NCBI RefSeq assembly: GCF_900184245.1
Contig: NZ_FXXB01000008.1
Coordinates: 496,001-560,000 of the forward strand
Direction: 5' to 3'
Source of the DNA: Brachybacterium massiliense
GTDB lineage: Bacteria; Actinomycetota; Actinomycetes; Actinomycetales; Dermabacteraceae
DNA length: 64,000 nucleotides
Shown in pieces: positions 15,290 through 22,799 of this stretch. Position numbers and translations under genes: made by a program. Every line of letters begins with the position of its first letter. Positions within the stretch are counted from its first letter, which is position 1. The notes below the pieces were generated by a model, which was not told where the DNA came from, did not search any database, and saw only the letters and a program-made list of their open reading frames with translations.

Positions 15290-16101
15290 AACGGCGGCGC
15301 GGGTGGGCGGTGGTCACGGCCGCGTCGGGCACTGTGCTCATCGGCGCGGGCGCGTTCTGGTTGAGCTTCACGGCGCTGGCCGACCTCGCCGTGCGTTCCG
15401 GGATCGGGGGCGGGCAGGCGTGGATCTGGCCGCTGCTGGTCGATGGGTTGATCGTGGTCGCGACCGTCGCCGTGGTCGCGCTTGATGGGCGCCGGGCGGC
15501 CTGGTATCCGTGGGCGCTGCTGATCGCGGGTGCGCTGATGTCGGTAACCGCGAACACCGCTCACGCCCTGGTCACCGCCGAGGCGTCCGTGCCGGGCCTG
15601 CTCGCCGCGACCGTCGCCGCCGTCCCGCCACTGGTGCTGCTGGCCTCCACGCATCTGACGGTCGTGCTCATCCGTTCCACCCGCACCACGACCACACCGC
15701 CGCAGACGGAGGCGCCGCTGCCGGCTGTGCCGGCGGCCGGCGCCGCGCCCGAGATCCCAGCCCCGCGCAAGGCGCCGGCGCCCGACGATCCCTCACCGCA
15801 GCACGAGGACGAGGACGAGGACGAAGTAGAGCCGTCCGCGCCCGTGACGCACGAGCCCCACGAGCCGGCTCCGCCGGTGGCTGGTTCTGGTCGGCGGGAG
15901 CGGGCGGCGCGGCTGCGGGAGGCGGGCTGGTCGAACAAGCAGATCGCCCGCGAACTCGATGTCCACCCCTCGACCGTGGGGCGGTGGCTTCCCCAACCAC
16001 CCCAGCCCCAGCCCGAGGCCGAGGGGTCTGAGTCTTCTGAGTCGTCCGGCCCGCGGGAGGCCGGCACCCCACCTGAACAAGCCGAGGAGGAACCGTCATG
16101 A
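15286..16101 (+). CDS. DUF2637 membrane protein with helix-turn-helix tail
   Basis: A 271-residue protein with four hydrophobic segments in the first 125 residues (including WIWPLLVDGLIVVATVAVV and LVLLASTHLTVVLI), as in DUF2637 proteins of actinobacterial plasmids and ICEs. A long Pro/Glu-rich linker with an acidic run follows, then a C-terminal HTH (LREAGWSNKQIARELDVHPSTVGRW). The family is linked to conjugation or plasmid spread in actinobacteria; precise function is unknown. Both ends overlap neighbouring genes by ATGA. Confidence 0.82.
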   Translation: MKRRRGWAVVTAASGTVLIGAGAFWLSFTALADLAVRSGIGGGQAWIWPLLVDGLIVVATVAVVALDGRRAAWYPWALLIAGALMSVTANTAHALVTAEASVPGLLAATVAAVPPLVLLASTHLTVVLIRSTRTTTTPPQTEAPLPAVPAAGAAPEIPAPRKAPAPDDPSPQHEDEDEDEVEPSAPVTHEPHEPAPPVAGSGRRERAARLREAGWSNKQIARELDVHPSTVGRWLPQPPQPQPEAEGSESSESSGPREAGTPPEQAEEEPS

Positions 16102-16508
16102 ACACCGAACAGCACCCGCACGACCAGCAGTCACCCGAACCGCCGCCACCATCCGAGGCAGCAGGACCGGAGCGGCCTGACCCGTCGGCCGGGATGGCGC
16201 CGGAAGCGATCCAGGCCGCCGACGTCGACCGCGAGAAGCAGCCCGCGGAGGGCGTGGACGTGGAGAAGCCGACGCGCGGGGTGGACTGGGTGCGCGCCTC
16301 CGACCTGCTCTCCCGTGGCAGCGGCTCTCTGTCGCGGAGCGGCATCGACCTGGATGCCAAGCTCGCTCGTGGGACCCGGCACGGCATCGCGGTCAGCGCC
16401 AAGTATGTCGGTCGGCAGATCGCCGCGGGCGCGAGGCGGCTGCCGCCGGTCTCGGCGTTCGGGCGCGAGGAGCCCGCGCCCGAGGCGCCGGGTCTGGGCA
16501 GGAAGTGA
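16098..16508 (+). CDS. Hypothetical ICE protein, hydrophilic
   Basis: A 136-residue protein with a Pro/Glu-rich first half and a basic second half (RASDLLSRGSGSLSRSGIDL, KLARGTRHGIAVSAKYVGRQ). No membrane segment or known motif is seen. It starts in an ATGA overlap with the DUF2637 gene, so it belongs to the same transcript and may be a small partner of that protein or of the DNA-processing genes. Confidence 0.65.
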   Translation: MNTEQHPHDQQSPEPPPPSEAAGPERPDPSAGMAPEAIQAADVDREKQPAEGVDVEKPTRGVDWVRASDLLSRGSGSLSRSGIDLDAKLARGTRHGIAVSAKYVGRQIAAGARRLPPVSAFGREEPAPEAPGLGRK

Positions 16509-16580
16509 CCCAGGGGTGAGCCGTCATGTCTACGATCCGACGTTCTTTCCCTAACCGACCCGCTGTTCGTGGGAGTCGGT

Positions 16581-16589
16581 GTGCACCTG
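16581..16589 (+). repeat. ICE motif GTGCACCTG, site 3
   Basis: Extended here to GTGCACCTGCCTGTCAGGAG and running into the AGGAGGTG ribosome-binding site of the gene starting at 16609. Confidence 0.45.
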
Positions 16590-16608
16590 CCTGTCAGGAG
16601 GTGCCGAG

Positions 16609-17490
16609 ATGATCCCGCACACGACAACTGCCGCCGGCCCGGGCGGCGAGGACTACACGACTGGCGAGGGCCTGCGCGCTCTGCTGGCCCGGCTGCACGC
16701 GGACGGGCCGGGCGCGTGGCGCACCGATCCGACCGCCGCGAATCTCATGCAGTACGCGGCCGAGAAGTATGCGGCTCTGGCGCGTAAGCACGGTCTTGAT
16801 CCGTGGGAGGCGGCGGCTGCCGCGTTCGTTGTGATGCGCACTCGTTCCGCGCGCGAGGCCGATGACCCGTGGGGCGTGGTCACGCACGCGGTGCGGATCA
16901 CCTGTATCGCCGAGGAACGTGCCCAGGGGCTGCTGTGCTCGACGCATCAGGCGCGCCGTCCGCACTACTCGGTCTTCCACGACGCTGAACGCCTCTCCGA
17001 CCGCGAGAACCCGCTGGATGACTACCATCCCGCGTTCCACATCACCGACCCCCACCCCGACGACGACACCGGCGAGAACGGGGGCGAGCGGGAGGTGGTG
17101 GAGCCGGCGGGGGTGGTCACGTCGGCGTCTGGTGCGGTGGAGGACGCGATCGCGTTCGTCACCGTCCTCGGGTGGCCGGCCCAAACGGCCCGCGCCGCGG
17201 TTGAGCATGTCTGCCACGCGCTCGCCCGTGCGGGGTCGCGGCAGTCTGCGTTCGAGGTGTTGCGCCGCGACCGGCACTCCCGCGCCCTGCTCGATCTGCC
17301 CGGTTCCTCGTGGACGGCGCTGCTGCGGGCACTGCTCGGCAACCCCGCTCCCGGTGTCGCCGCGACCTCGGCGGGGCGGGGCATCCTGCTGCGCCTGCTG
17401 ATCGGTGAGACGCTACCGGTGTTGCTGCACGACGACGACCTCGTGCTCACCGTGTCGCTGGCGGCACCCAGGAATGGAGGCCGGCGATGA
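16609..17490 (+). CDS. Hypothetical ICE protein upstream of parB
   Basis: A 293-residue soluble protein that I cannot assign. It has a helical N-terminal region (LRALLARLHADGPGAWRTD, AAEKYAALARKHGLDPWEAA), an acidic Asp-rich middle (DPHPDDDTGENGG) and a C-terminal half with PGSSWTALLRALLGNP and LLIGETLPVLLHDDDLVL. The helical pattern with FVVMRTRSAREADDPWGVV vaguely recalls sigma-factor-like DNA-binding proteins, but this is weak. A strong AGGAGGTG site precedes ATG 16609; its stop overlaps the parB-like start. Confidence 0.7.
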   Translation: MIPHTTTAAGPGGEDYTTGEGLRALLARLHADGPGAWRTDPTAANLMQYAAEKYAALARKHGLDPWEAAAAAFVVMRTRSAREADDPWGVVTHAVRITCIAEERAQGLLCSTHQARRPHYSVFHDAERLSDRENPLDDYHPAFHITDPHPDDDTGENGGEREVVEPAGVVTSASGAVEDAIAFVTVLGWPAQTARAAVEHVCHALARAGSRQSAFEVLRRDRHSRALLDLPGSSWTALLRALLGNPAPGVAATSAGRGILLRLLIGETLPVLLHDDDLVLTVSLAAPRNGGRR

Positions 17491-18497
17491 GTATCGAGCT
17501 GGAACGGGCCGTGTCCTCGATCAGGATCGGGAACCGGCACCGCACCGACCTGGGCGACATCGACGCTCTGGCCGCGTCGATCGCCCGCGACGGTCTGCTC
17601 CAGCCCCCGACGATCACCCCGGACGGGGTGCTCGTGTGCGGCAGGCGCCGGCTCGCCGCGATCCAGCAGCTCGGCTGGCGGGTGGTGAACGTGTGGGTGC
17701 GGCAAGGGATCTCGGACCGGCTCGGGCATCTTCTTGCGGAGCAGGACGACAACCTGTTGCACAAGGACCTCACCCCACTGGAAGCAGCCTCCCTCTACCG
17801 AGAGCTCAAAGAGCTGTTGGCCGAGGACGCGGCCCGCCGGCAGGAAGCATCCCGGTTCAGCAGCGACCACCAACCGTCCGAGAACGGCGAGGGTGGGGAG
17901 GACGGTGGCGGAAAATTTCCGGCACCGTCACCGACTGCGGGTGAGGCCAGGCAGCAGGCGGCGGCGATGATCCCGGGAGCGGCGTCGTATCGGACGTTGG
18001 ACAAGATCGAGGCGATCCAGCAGGCCGCCGACCGTGACGACCTCCCCGACGACACCCGAGCCCAGGTCGCTGATGCGTTGGCGCGGATCGAGTCGGGAGC
18101 GCCGGTGCATCCGATCTTCGAGGAGGTCCGCGCCCTCATCGACGATCCCGCCCGGAGCCGGGATGCGGAGCTGGACCGGCTCGCGCAGGAGGCGGTCGCC
18201 CGCGCCAAGAACCGGCCCCGCCGCACGAAGAACCCTGCTGCTCCCGCGCCGGCGGGGCTCACGGTGTGGACGGCCCGCTCGTTCGTCGTGATCTGGGGCG
18301 AACTGACCGATTGGTGGACGCATTACGACCCGGCCGTGCTCGCCGGCGAGCTCAGCGAGGAGCAGATTGAGATGTTCCTGACGATCGCCGATGGCACCGC
18401 CCGCTTCGCCACCGCCCTCCGTGCCGCACGCAACCGCAACACCGACAACGACAACGATGGTGAGGAGGGTGGCGTGCGGCATCTGCGAGCCCTCTGA
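17487..18497 (+). CDS. ParB-like nuclease-domain protein
   Basis: A 336-residue protein. The ParB N-terminal domain covers residues 1-100: IRIGNRHRTDLGDIDALAAS, SIARDGLLQPPTITPDG, VLVCGRRRLAAIQQLGW (the GxRRxxA box) and LLAEQDDNLLHKDLTPLEAA. A central helical part (PGAASYRTLDKIEAIQQAA) resembles the ParB KorB-like HTH region. The C-terminal 90 residues are specific to this group. No parA gene is next to it, so it may regulate transfer genes or organise the element rather than segregate it. Confidence 0.85.
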   Translation: MSIELERAVSSIRIGNRHRTDLGDIDALAASIARDGLLQPPTITPDGVLVCGRRRLAAIQQLGWRVVNVWVRQGISDRLGHLLAEQDDNLLHKDLTPLEAASLYRELKELLAEDAARRQEASRFSSDHQPSENGEGGEDGGGKFPAPSPTAGEARQQAAAMIPGAASYRTLDKIEAIQQAADRDDLPDDTRAQVADALARIESGAPVHPIFEEVRALIDDPARSRDAELDRLAQEAVARAKNRPRRTKNPAAPAPAGLTVWTARSFVVIWGELTDWWTHYDPAVLAGELSEEQIEMFLTIADGTARFATALRAARNRNTDNDNDGEEGGVRHLRAL

Positions 18498-18556
18498 CCC
18501 TCCTTCGGTTCGCCGCCCCGGGCCCCGTGTGGGTGCTGGGGCGGATGTGCGTCGGG

Positions 18557-18565
18557 GCGCACCTG
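18557..18565 (+). repeat. ICE motif variant GCGCACCTG, site 4
   Basis: Followed by GTGGGCATGA; the ATG at 18572 is the start codon of the next gene, so the motif overlaps its translation start region. Confidence 0.35.
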
Positions 18566-18571
18566 GTGGGC

Positions 18572-19246
18572 ATGAACCCGACAGATGCTTCTCGTTCCCG
18601 ACGCCGACTGGTCGTCATGATCTCTGCCGCTGTTGTCGTGCTGCTGTTGGTCGGCGTCGGTGTCTACGGCCTGGTCTCCGGCCCCCGCACCACCAGCAGC
18701 GACCCGCCGCCTGCGCGTCCGTCACCGACCGCACCGGGCACGACGGACCGCGCGCCGGGTGAGCTGGCACCGATCCCCGAGACCGACGACCCCGAGGAGT
18801 TCGCCCGGCTGGTGGCCGAGGCGCTGTTCGAGTGGGACACGACCACCGGGTTGATGCCGCCGGACCACACCAGCGTGCTCCTGGCCGTAGCGGACCCTTC
18901 CGGGATCGAGCAGGCGGGCCTGGCATCGGATGTCGCCGGCTACCTCCCGACCCGCGACACCTGGGTCGAGCTGCGCAAATACTCCACCACCCAGCACCTA
19001 GAGATCACGGACGTGTTCGTGCCCGAAGCGTGGGCGGAGGCCGAAGCTCAGGCGCAGCCGGGGCAACTGGCGCCGGGGACCACCGCGTACACGGTCGAGG
19101 GCATCCGCCACCGGCAGGGCATCTGGAACGACAAACCGACGTCGAGCGCGCATGAGGTGGCGTTCACGATCTTCCTGACCTGCCCGCCCGACGGCGACCC
19201 CTGCTATCTGCTGCGCCTGTCCGTCCTCGACCAGCCCCTGCGCTGA
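18572..19246 (+). CDS. Single-TM conjugal transfer protein, TcpC/VirB8-like
   Basis: A 224-residue protein: basic cytoplasmic tail (SRSRRRLVV), one membrane span (VMISAAVVVLLLVGVGVYGL, residues about 14-33), Pro/Thr-rich linker, then an extracytoplasmic domain with EEFARLVAEALFEWDTT and repeated strand-forming segments, ending in a Cys pair (FLTCPPDGDPCYLL). Layout and order match the TcpC-like channel component of Gram-positive conjugation systems; sequence similarity is not certain by eye. ATG 18572 places the short basic tail directly before the TM helix. Confidence 0.65.
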   Translation: MNPTDASRSRRRLVVMISAAVVVLLLVGVGVYGLVSGPRTTSSDPPPARPSPTAPGTTDRAPGELAPIPETDDPEEFARLVAEALFEWDTTTGLMPPDHTSVLLAVADPSGIEQAGLASDVAGYLPTRDTWVELRKYSTTQHLEITDVFVPEAWAEAEAQAQPGQLAPGTTAYTVEGIRHRQGIWNDKPTSSAHEVAFTIFLTCPPDGDPCYLLRLSVLDQPLR

Positions 19247-19265
19247 AACCCAGGGGGACGCTCTG

Positions 19266-20906
19266 ATGCTGCGCAAAGCGATCGCGGGGCTCGCCGCCCT
19301 CGTCCTGCTCGGCCCGATGATCGTGCTCGTCTCGGTCGGGCTGCTCGTCAATCCTTCGGCCGCCTCTTGCGCAGCTCCTGGCGGCAGCGTGCAGGTCGGC
19401 GACATCCCGGATGAGCTGACCTCCACCACCCGCAACGGGGAACACATGGTCCTCGGACGAACCGAGCTCACCCACGCCGCCACGATCATCGAGACCGGTT
19501 CAACCACTGAGGGGGTCGGCCGGGACGGGATCATCATCGCGCTGATGGCGGCGCTGACGGAGTCTCGGATGCGGATGCTCGCCAACACCTCCGCGTATCC
19601 GGAGAGCGGCGACTACCCGCACGACGGCAACGGCTCAGATCACGACTCCCTCGGCCTGTTTCAGATGCGGCCCGCCTCCGGGTGGGGCACCGTCGCCGAG
19701 CTCATGGACCCCGACTACCAGGCCGCCGCGTTCTTCGGTGGCCCGGGCGGACCCAACGCCGGCTCACCCAGGGGGCTGCTGGACATTCCCGGGTGGGAGC
19801 AGATGAGCAAGGGCGAAGCCGCCCAAGCCGTCGAAGTATCGGCGTACCCGGACCGCTACGACAACTACGAGCCCGTCGCCGAAGACATCCTCACCGCCCT
19901 CACCGGAAGCGGCGATCCCGGCCCCACCCGTGCCCCGGTCCTGGTGAGCGCGGATCCGGTGGAGTCCTCGCGGGTGGTGTTCCCGCTGCCGGAGGGCACC
20001 TGGGTGCCGACGAGCCCGTTCGGGCCGAGGGTGCATCCGATCACCGGGGAGCAGTCCTTCCACACCGGCTCGGACTTCTCGGCCCCGGACGGCACCCCGA
20101 TCTTCGCCGCCGCGGACGGCATCGTGACGGTCGCGGAGTTCTCCGGCGGTTACGGGGGCCTCGTCGTCATCGAGCACCGCATCGACGGGAAGACCCTTGC
20201 GACCGCGTACGCGCACTCTTGGGAGCACGGCATCCACGTCGCCCCGGGTGACACGGTGCGGGCCGGGCAGCACATCGCCGACGTCGGCAGCTCGGGGATG
20301 TCGACGGGGCCGCATCTGCATTTCGAGGTCCGCGACGGCGGCACCGACGGCGAGTACATCGACCCCGCGAAATGGCTCAACGACCACGACGCCGCCGACC
20401 TCGACGAGTCCGACGTCACCCCACCCGGGCAGGACGACTGCGACAGCGAGCAGGGCACGGCGGGTGATCCGTCGCCGGTGGAGGGCGACCCGGACGAGCT
20501 GGTGGACGACCCCACCAGCGGCGGGCAGATCACGGTGCGGATGCGCAGCGTCTACGAACAGACCCTCGCCGCGTTCCCGGAGTCGACGTGGGCGTGCTAC
20601 TCGCCCCGGCCGGGATCGAAATCGGAGCATCCGATCGGGCGGGCGTGTGATGTGGTGTTCGGGAACGCGATCGGCCAGTACCCGACCCCGGCCCAGCTCG
20701 AGTACGGGTGGCAGGTCACCAACTGGCTCCAAGAGGACGCCGAGATCCTCGGCGTCGAGTACCTGATCTGGCAAGGGAAGATCTGGTCCCTCGCCCGGGC
20801 CGATGAGGGCTGGCGCGACTACAGCGGCGGCGGGATGCACGACCCCTCAGATGTGACCGGCGGGCACTTCGACCACCTCCATATCACGGTCCGGGAGGGG
20901 GTGTGA
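19266..20906 (+). CDS. Three-domain conjugative cell-wall hydrolase with M23 domain
   Basis: A 546-residue exported protein. A signal anchor (AGLAALVLLGPMIVLVSVGL) is followed by a lysozyme/transglycosylase-like region (IIALMAALTESRM, Glu near 98; DSLGLFQMRP), then an M23 endopeptidase domain with HTGSDFSAP near 265 and GPHLHFEV near 348 (zinc ligands), and a C-terminal domain with SEHPIGRACDVVF and GHFDHLHITV, resembling a D-Ala-D-Ala-peptidase-like fold. It would open peptidoglycan locally for the transfer channel. AGGGGG precedes ATG 19266. The stop overlaps the next start (TGATG). Confidence 0.88.
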   Translation: MLRKAIAGLAALVLLGPMIVLVSVGLLVNPSAASCAAPGGSVQVGDIPDELTSTTRNGEHMVLGRTELTHAATIIETGSTTEGVGRDGIIIALMAALTESRMRMLANTSAYPESGDYPHDGNGSDHDSLGLFQMRPASGWGTVAELMDPDYQAAAFFGGPGGPNAGSPRGLLDIPGWEQMSKGEAAQAVEVSAYPDRYDNYEPVAEDILTALTGSGDPGPTRAPVLVSADPVESSRVVFPLPEGTWVPTSPFGPRVHPITGEQSFHTGSDFSAPDGTPIFAAADGIVTVAEFSGGYGGLVVIEHRIDGKTLATAYAHSWEHGIHVAPGDTVRAGQHIADVGSSGMSTGPHLHFEVRDGGTDGEYIDPAKWLNDHDAADLDESDVTPPGQDDCDSEQGTAGDPSPVEGDPDELVDDPTSGGQITVRMRSVYEQTLAAFPESTWACYSPRPGSKSEHPIGRACDVVFGNAIGQYPTPAQLEYGWQVTNWLQEDAEILGVEYLIWQGKIWSLARADEGWRDYSGGGMHDPSDVTGGHFDHLHITVREGV

Positions 20907-21172
20907 TGGAGGTGTTCCCGGATTTCGAGGGGCTGTCGGGGATCGAGGATCTGCGGGAGGTCGCCGGCGCGCTGTTGATGTTCGTGCTGATCGTGGCGGT
21001 GCTGATGCTCATCGTCTCAGGCGTCTGCTGGGCGATCGGCTCCAGCAACGGCAACTACCAGCTCGCCGCCCGCGGCCGGGCCGGGGTGTTCGTGTCCTTC
21101 GCCGGCGCGATCCTCGCCGGCGCCGGCGTCGCGTGGCTGAACTGGCTCATCACCATCGGCAACCAGCTCTAA
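20906..21172 (+). CDS. DUF6112-type small membrane protein, copy 1
   Basis: An 88-residue protein with two membrane spans: LLMFVLIVAVLMLIVSGVCW and VSFAGAILAGAGVAWLNWL, linked by a small polar turn (GSSNGNYQLAARGRAG). It matches the second copy at 21312 in size, spans and the AxGRGxxG turn. The size and two-helix form resemble VirB2/TrbC-like pilin subunits, and DUF6112 genes occur in actinobacterial transfer operons. Translation is coupled to the hydrolase gene by overlap. Confidence 0.75.
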   Translation: MEVFPDFEGLSGIEDLREVAGALLMFVLIVAVLMLIVSGVCWAIGSSNGNYQLAARGRAGVFVSFAGAILAGAGVAWLNWLITIGNQL

Positions 21173-21201
21173 CCCCGCTGCGGTCGTCGTCTGTCTTCTC
21201 T

Positions 21202-21243
21202 GGCCCGTCCTCTGGTGCTTCGGCACCTCGGGGCGGGCCTTTC
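21202..21243 (+). terminator. Hairpin between the two DUF6112 genes
   Basis: A long imperfect stem beginning GGCCCGTCC and closing GGGCGGGCC around a TTCG loop, followed by TTTCGTG. It may partially terminate transcription so that pilin-like copy 1 is made in excess. Confidence 0.6.
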
Positions 21244-21263
21244 GTGTGCCCGGGGGTCCGGGG

Positions 21264-21272
21264 GTGCACCTG
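21264..21272 (+). repeat. ICE motif GTGCACCTG, site 5
   Basis: Lies just after the hairpin at 21202-21243 and 39 bases before the start of DUF6112 copy 2, where a new transcript would be expected to begin. Confidence 0.4.
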
Positions 21273-21311
21273 GCGGTCGGAACTGTCTCTCGTCTCGTGA
21301 AAGGGCACATC

Positions 21312-21581
21312 GTGATCGACATCGACCCCAACTCCAGCGGCCTGCCGGGCATCGAGCAGCTGCGCACCATCGTCGGCGCCGTGATGACCGTCGGCCTGAT
21401 CCTGTCCGTGCTCGCGCTGATCATCTCCGCGATCATCTGGGCTTACGGCTCCAACTCCTCGAACCCGCACCTGGCCGGGCGGGGAAAGACGGGGCTGCTC
21501 ATCTCCTGCGGCGCGGCCGTGATCTGCGGCGCCGCCGTCGCACTGGTGAACTTCGGCTGGACCGTCGGCCAGCAGGTCTGA
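21312..21581 (+). CDS. DUF6112-type small membrane protein, copy 2
   Basis: An 89-residue protein starting at GTG 21312 with GAAAGGG as ribosome-binding site; an in-frame GTG at 21297 has none. Spans: IVGAVMTVGLILSVLALIIS and LISCGAAVICGAAVALVNF, joined by GSNSSNPHLAGRGKTG. Shared features with copy 1 (LPGIEQLR against LSGIEDLR, the GR-G turn) indicate tandem duplication followed by divergence. Likely a structural membrane or pilus-like subunit of the transfer channel. Confidence 0.75.
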   Translation: MIDIDPNSSGLPGIEQLRTIVGAVMTVGLILSVLALIISAIIWAYGSNSSNPHLAGRGKTGLLISCGAAVICGAAVALVNFGWTVGQQV

Positions 21582-21615
21582 CCCCCTCTTCTGCGTGTGA
21601 AAGGAGGGGTGCGCC

Positions 21616-22796
21616 GTGAGCGTGTGCGACATCCCCGTCATCTCCACCGTGTGCGACGCGGTCGGTGAGGGCACCGCGTCCCTGATCGCCGCCCCGTTCG
21701 ACTGGCTCGCCTCCTCGATGGCCGGGGCCGCGGCCTGGCTGATGGAGACGATGTGGACCGTCTTCGACACCACCACTCTGGTCGACCTGACCCAGGACGG
21801 GTTCATCTCGGTCTACAACATCGTCTTCGGGATCGCCCTGTTCATCATCGCGATCTTCTTCTTCCTCCAACTGATCACCGGGATGATCCAGCGCGACCCC
21901 GGCGCCCTCTCCCGCGCCGCGCTCGGGGCCGGCAAATCGATCCTCGGCAGCTTCATGGTCATCACGCTGACCACGGTCCTGCTGGAGATCGTCGACCAGC
22001 TGTGCATCGGCCTCATCCAGGCCGCCGGGGAGACCACCGAATCGATGGGCAACCAGCTCCTCCTCCTCGCTGGCGCCCTGTCCGGGCTGAACATCGCCGC
22101 ACCCGGCGTCGGCGCGATCGTCTCGATCTTCCTCGCCGGCCTGATGATCGCCGCCATCGCCATCGTCTGGTTCAGCCTGCTGATCCGCAAGGCGCTGATC
22201 CTCGTCACCGTGGTCCTCGCCCCGCTCGCCTTGTCGGGGGCGTCGTGGGATGTCACGAAGGGGTGGATCGGGAAATGGGCGACCTTCCTGATCGCCCTGA
22301 TCGTCTCCAAGCTCGTCCTGGTCGTGGTGTTCCTGGTCGCGATCACGCAGGTCGCGACCCCCATCGACACCGGCCTGACCGCGGTGACCGAGCCGATCGC
22401 CGGGATCGTGCTGATGGGGATCGCCGCGTTCGCCCCCTACATGGTCTACCGGCTCATCTCGTTCGTGGGCTTCGACCTCTACAACTCGATGGGCGCTGAG
22501 CAAGACGCAAAGAACGCCATGAACCGCCCCCTCCCGATCCCCACCAGGGCCGGCGGTGAGGGCCCGAAGAAGATCCTCGACAGCCCTGATGGCGGGGGCG
22601 GACGTGACGCTGTCTCTTATACACCTCCGACACTGCCGACGCGCAGAACACCGGCAACACCACCCCCAACGGCAGCAGCGGCGACGGCGGCCCGGGCGGC
22701 GGCGGTACGCCGCCGGCTCCGTCGGCACCGGTGCCCAACCCCCCGACCGAGCCGTCCGCCCCAGCAGACCCCGGCCCGGCCGGTGGGAAGGAGTAG
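21616..22796 (+). CDS. TrbL/VirB6-like membrane protein, frame broken near 22,610
   Basis: From GTG 21616 (AAAGGAGGGG site) the frame encodes about 330 residues with six or more membrane spans (VYNIVFGIALFIIAIFFFLQ, GLMIAAIAIVWFSLL, LIALIVSKLVLVVVFLVAI), the layout of TrbL/VirB6-type channel proteins. At 22610-22624 lies a Tn5 mosaic-end sequence; after it the starting frame turns into an Arg/Pro-rich run to 22851, whereas the +2 frame reads ADAQNTGNTTPNGSSGDGG, then a Pro/Gly-rich tail ending in TAG at 22794-22796, four bases before the next ATG. That frame is surely the true C-terminus, so the gene is probably intact in the organism and damaged only in the assembly. Confidence 0.8.
22610..22624. 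other. Tn5 mosaic-end/Nextera adapter sequence, probable assembly artefact
   Basis: CTGTCTCTTATACAC is identical to the first 15 bases of the 19-base Tn5 mosaic end used in Nextera libraries. It is AT-rich inside very GC-rich coding sequence and coincides with a frame break. The following bases (CTCCGACACTGCCGACG) also resemble adapter continuation, though less exactly. Confidence 0.9.
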
Positions 22797-22799
22797 GCG

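Noticed and set aside
22610-22624. A real Tn5-type transposon end or insertion
   Set aside because: Only one mosaic end is present, with no transposase, no second end and no 9-base target duplication; library adapter carry-over explains it better.
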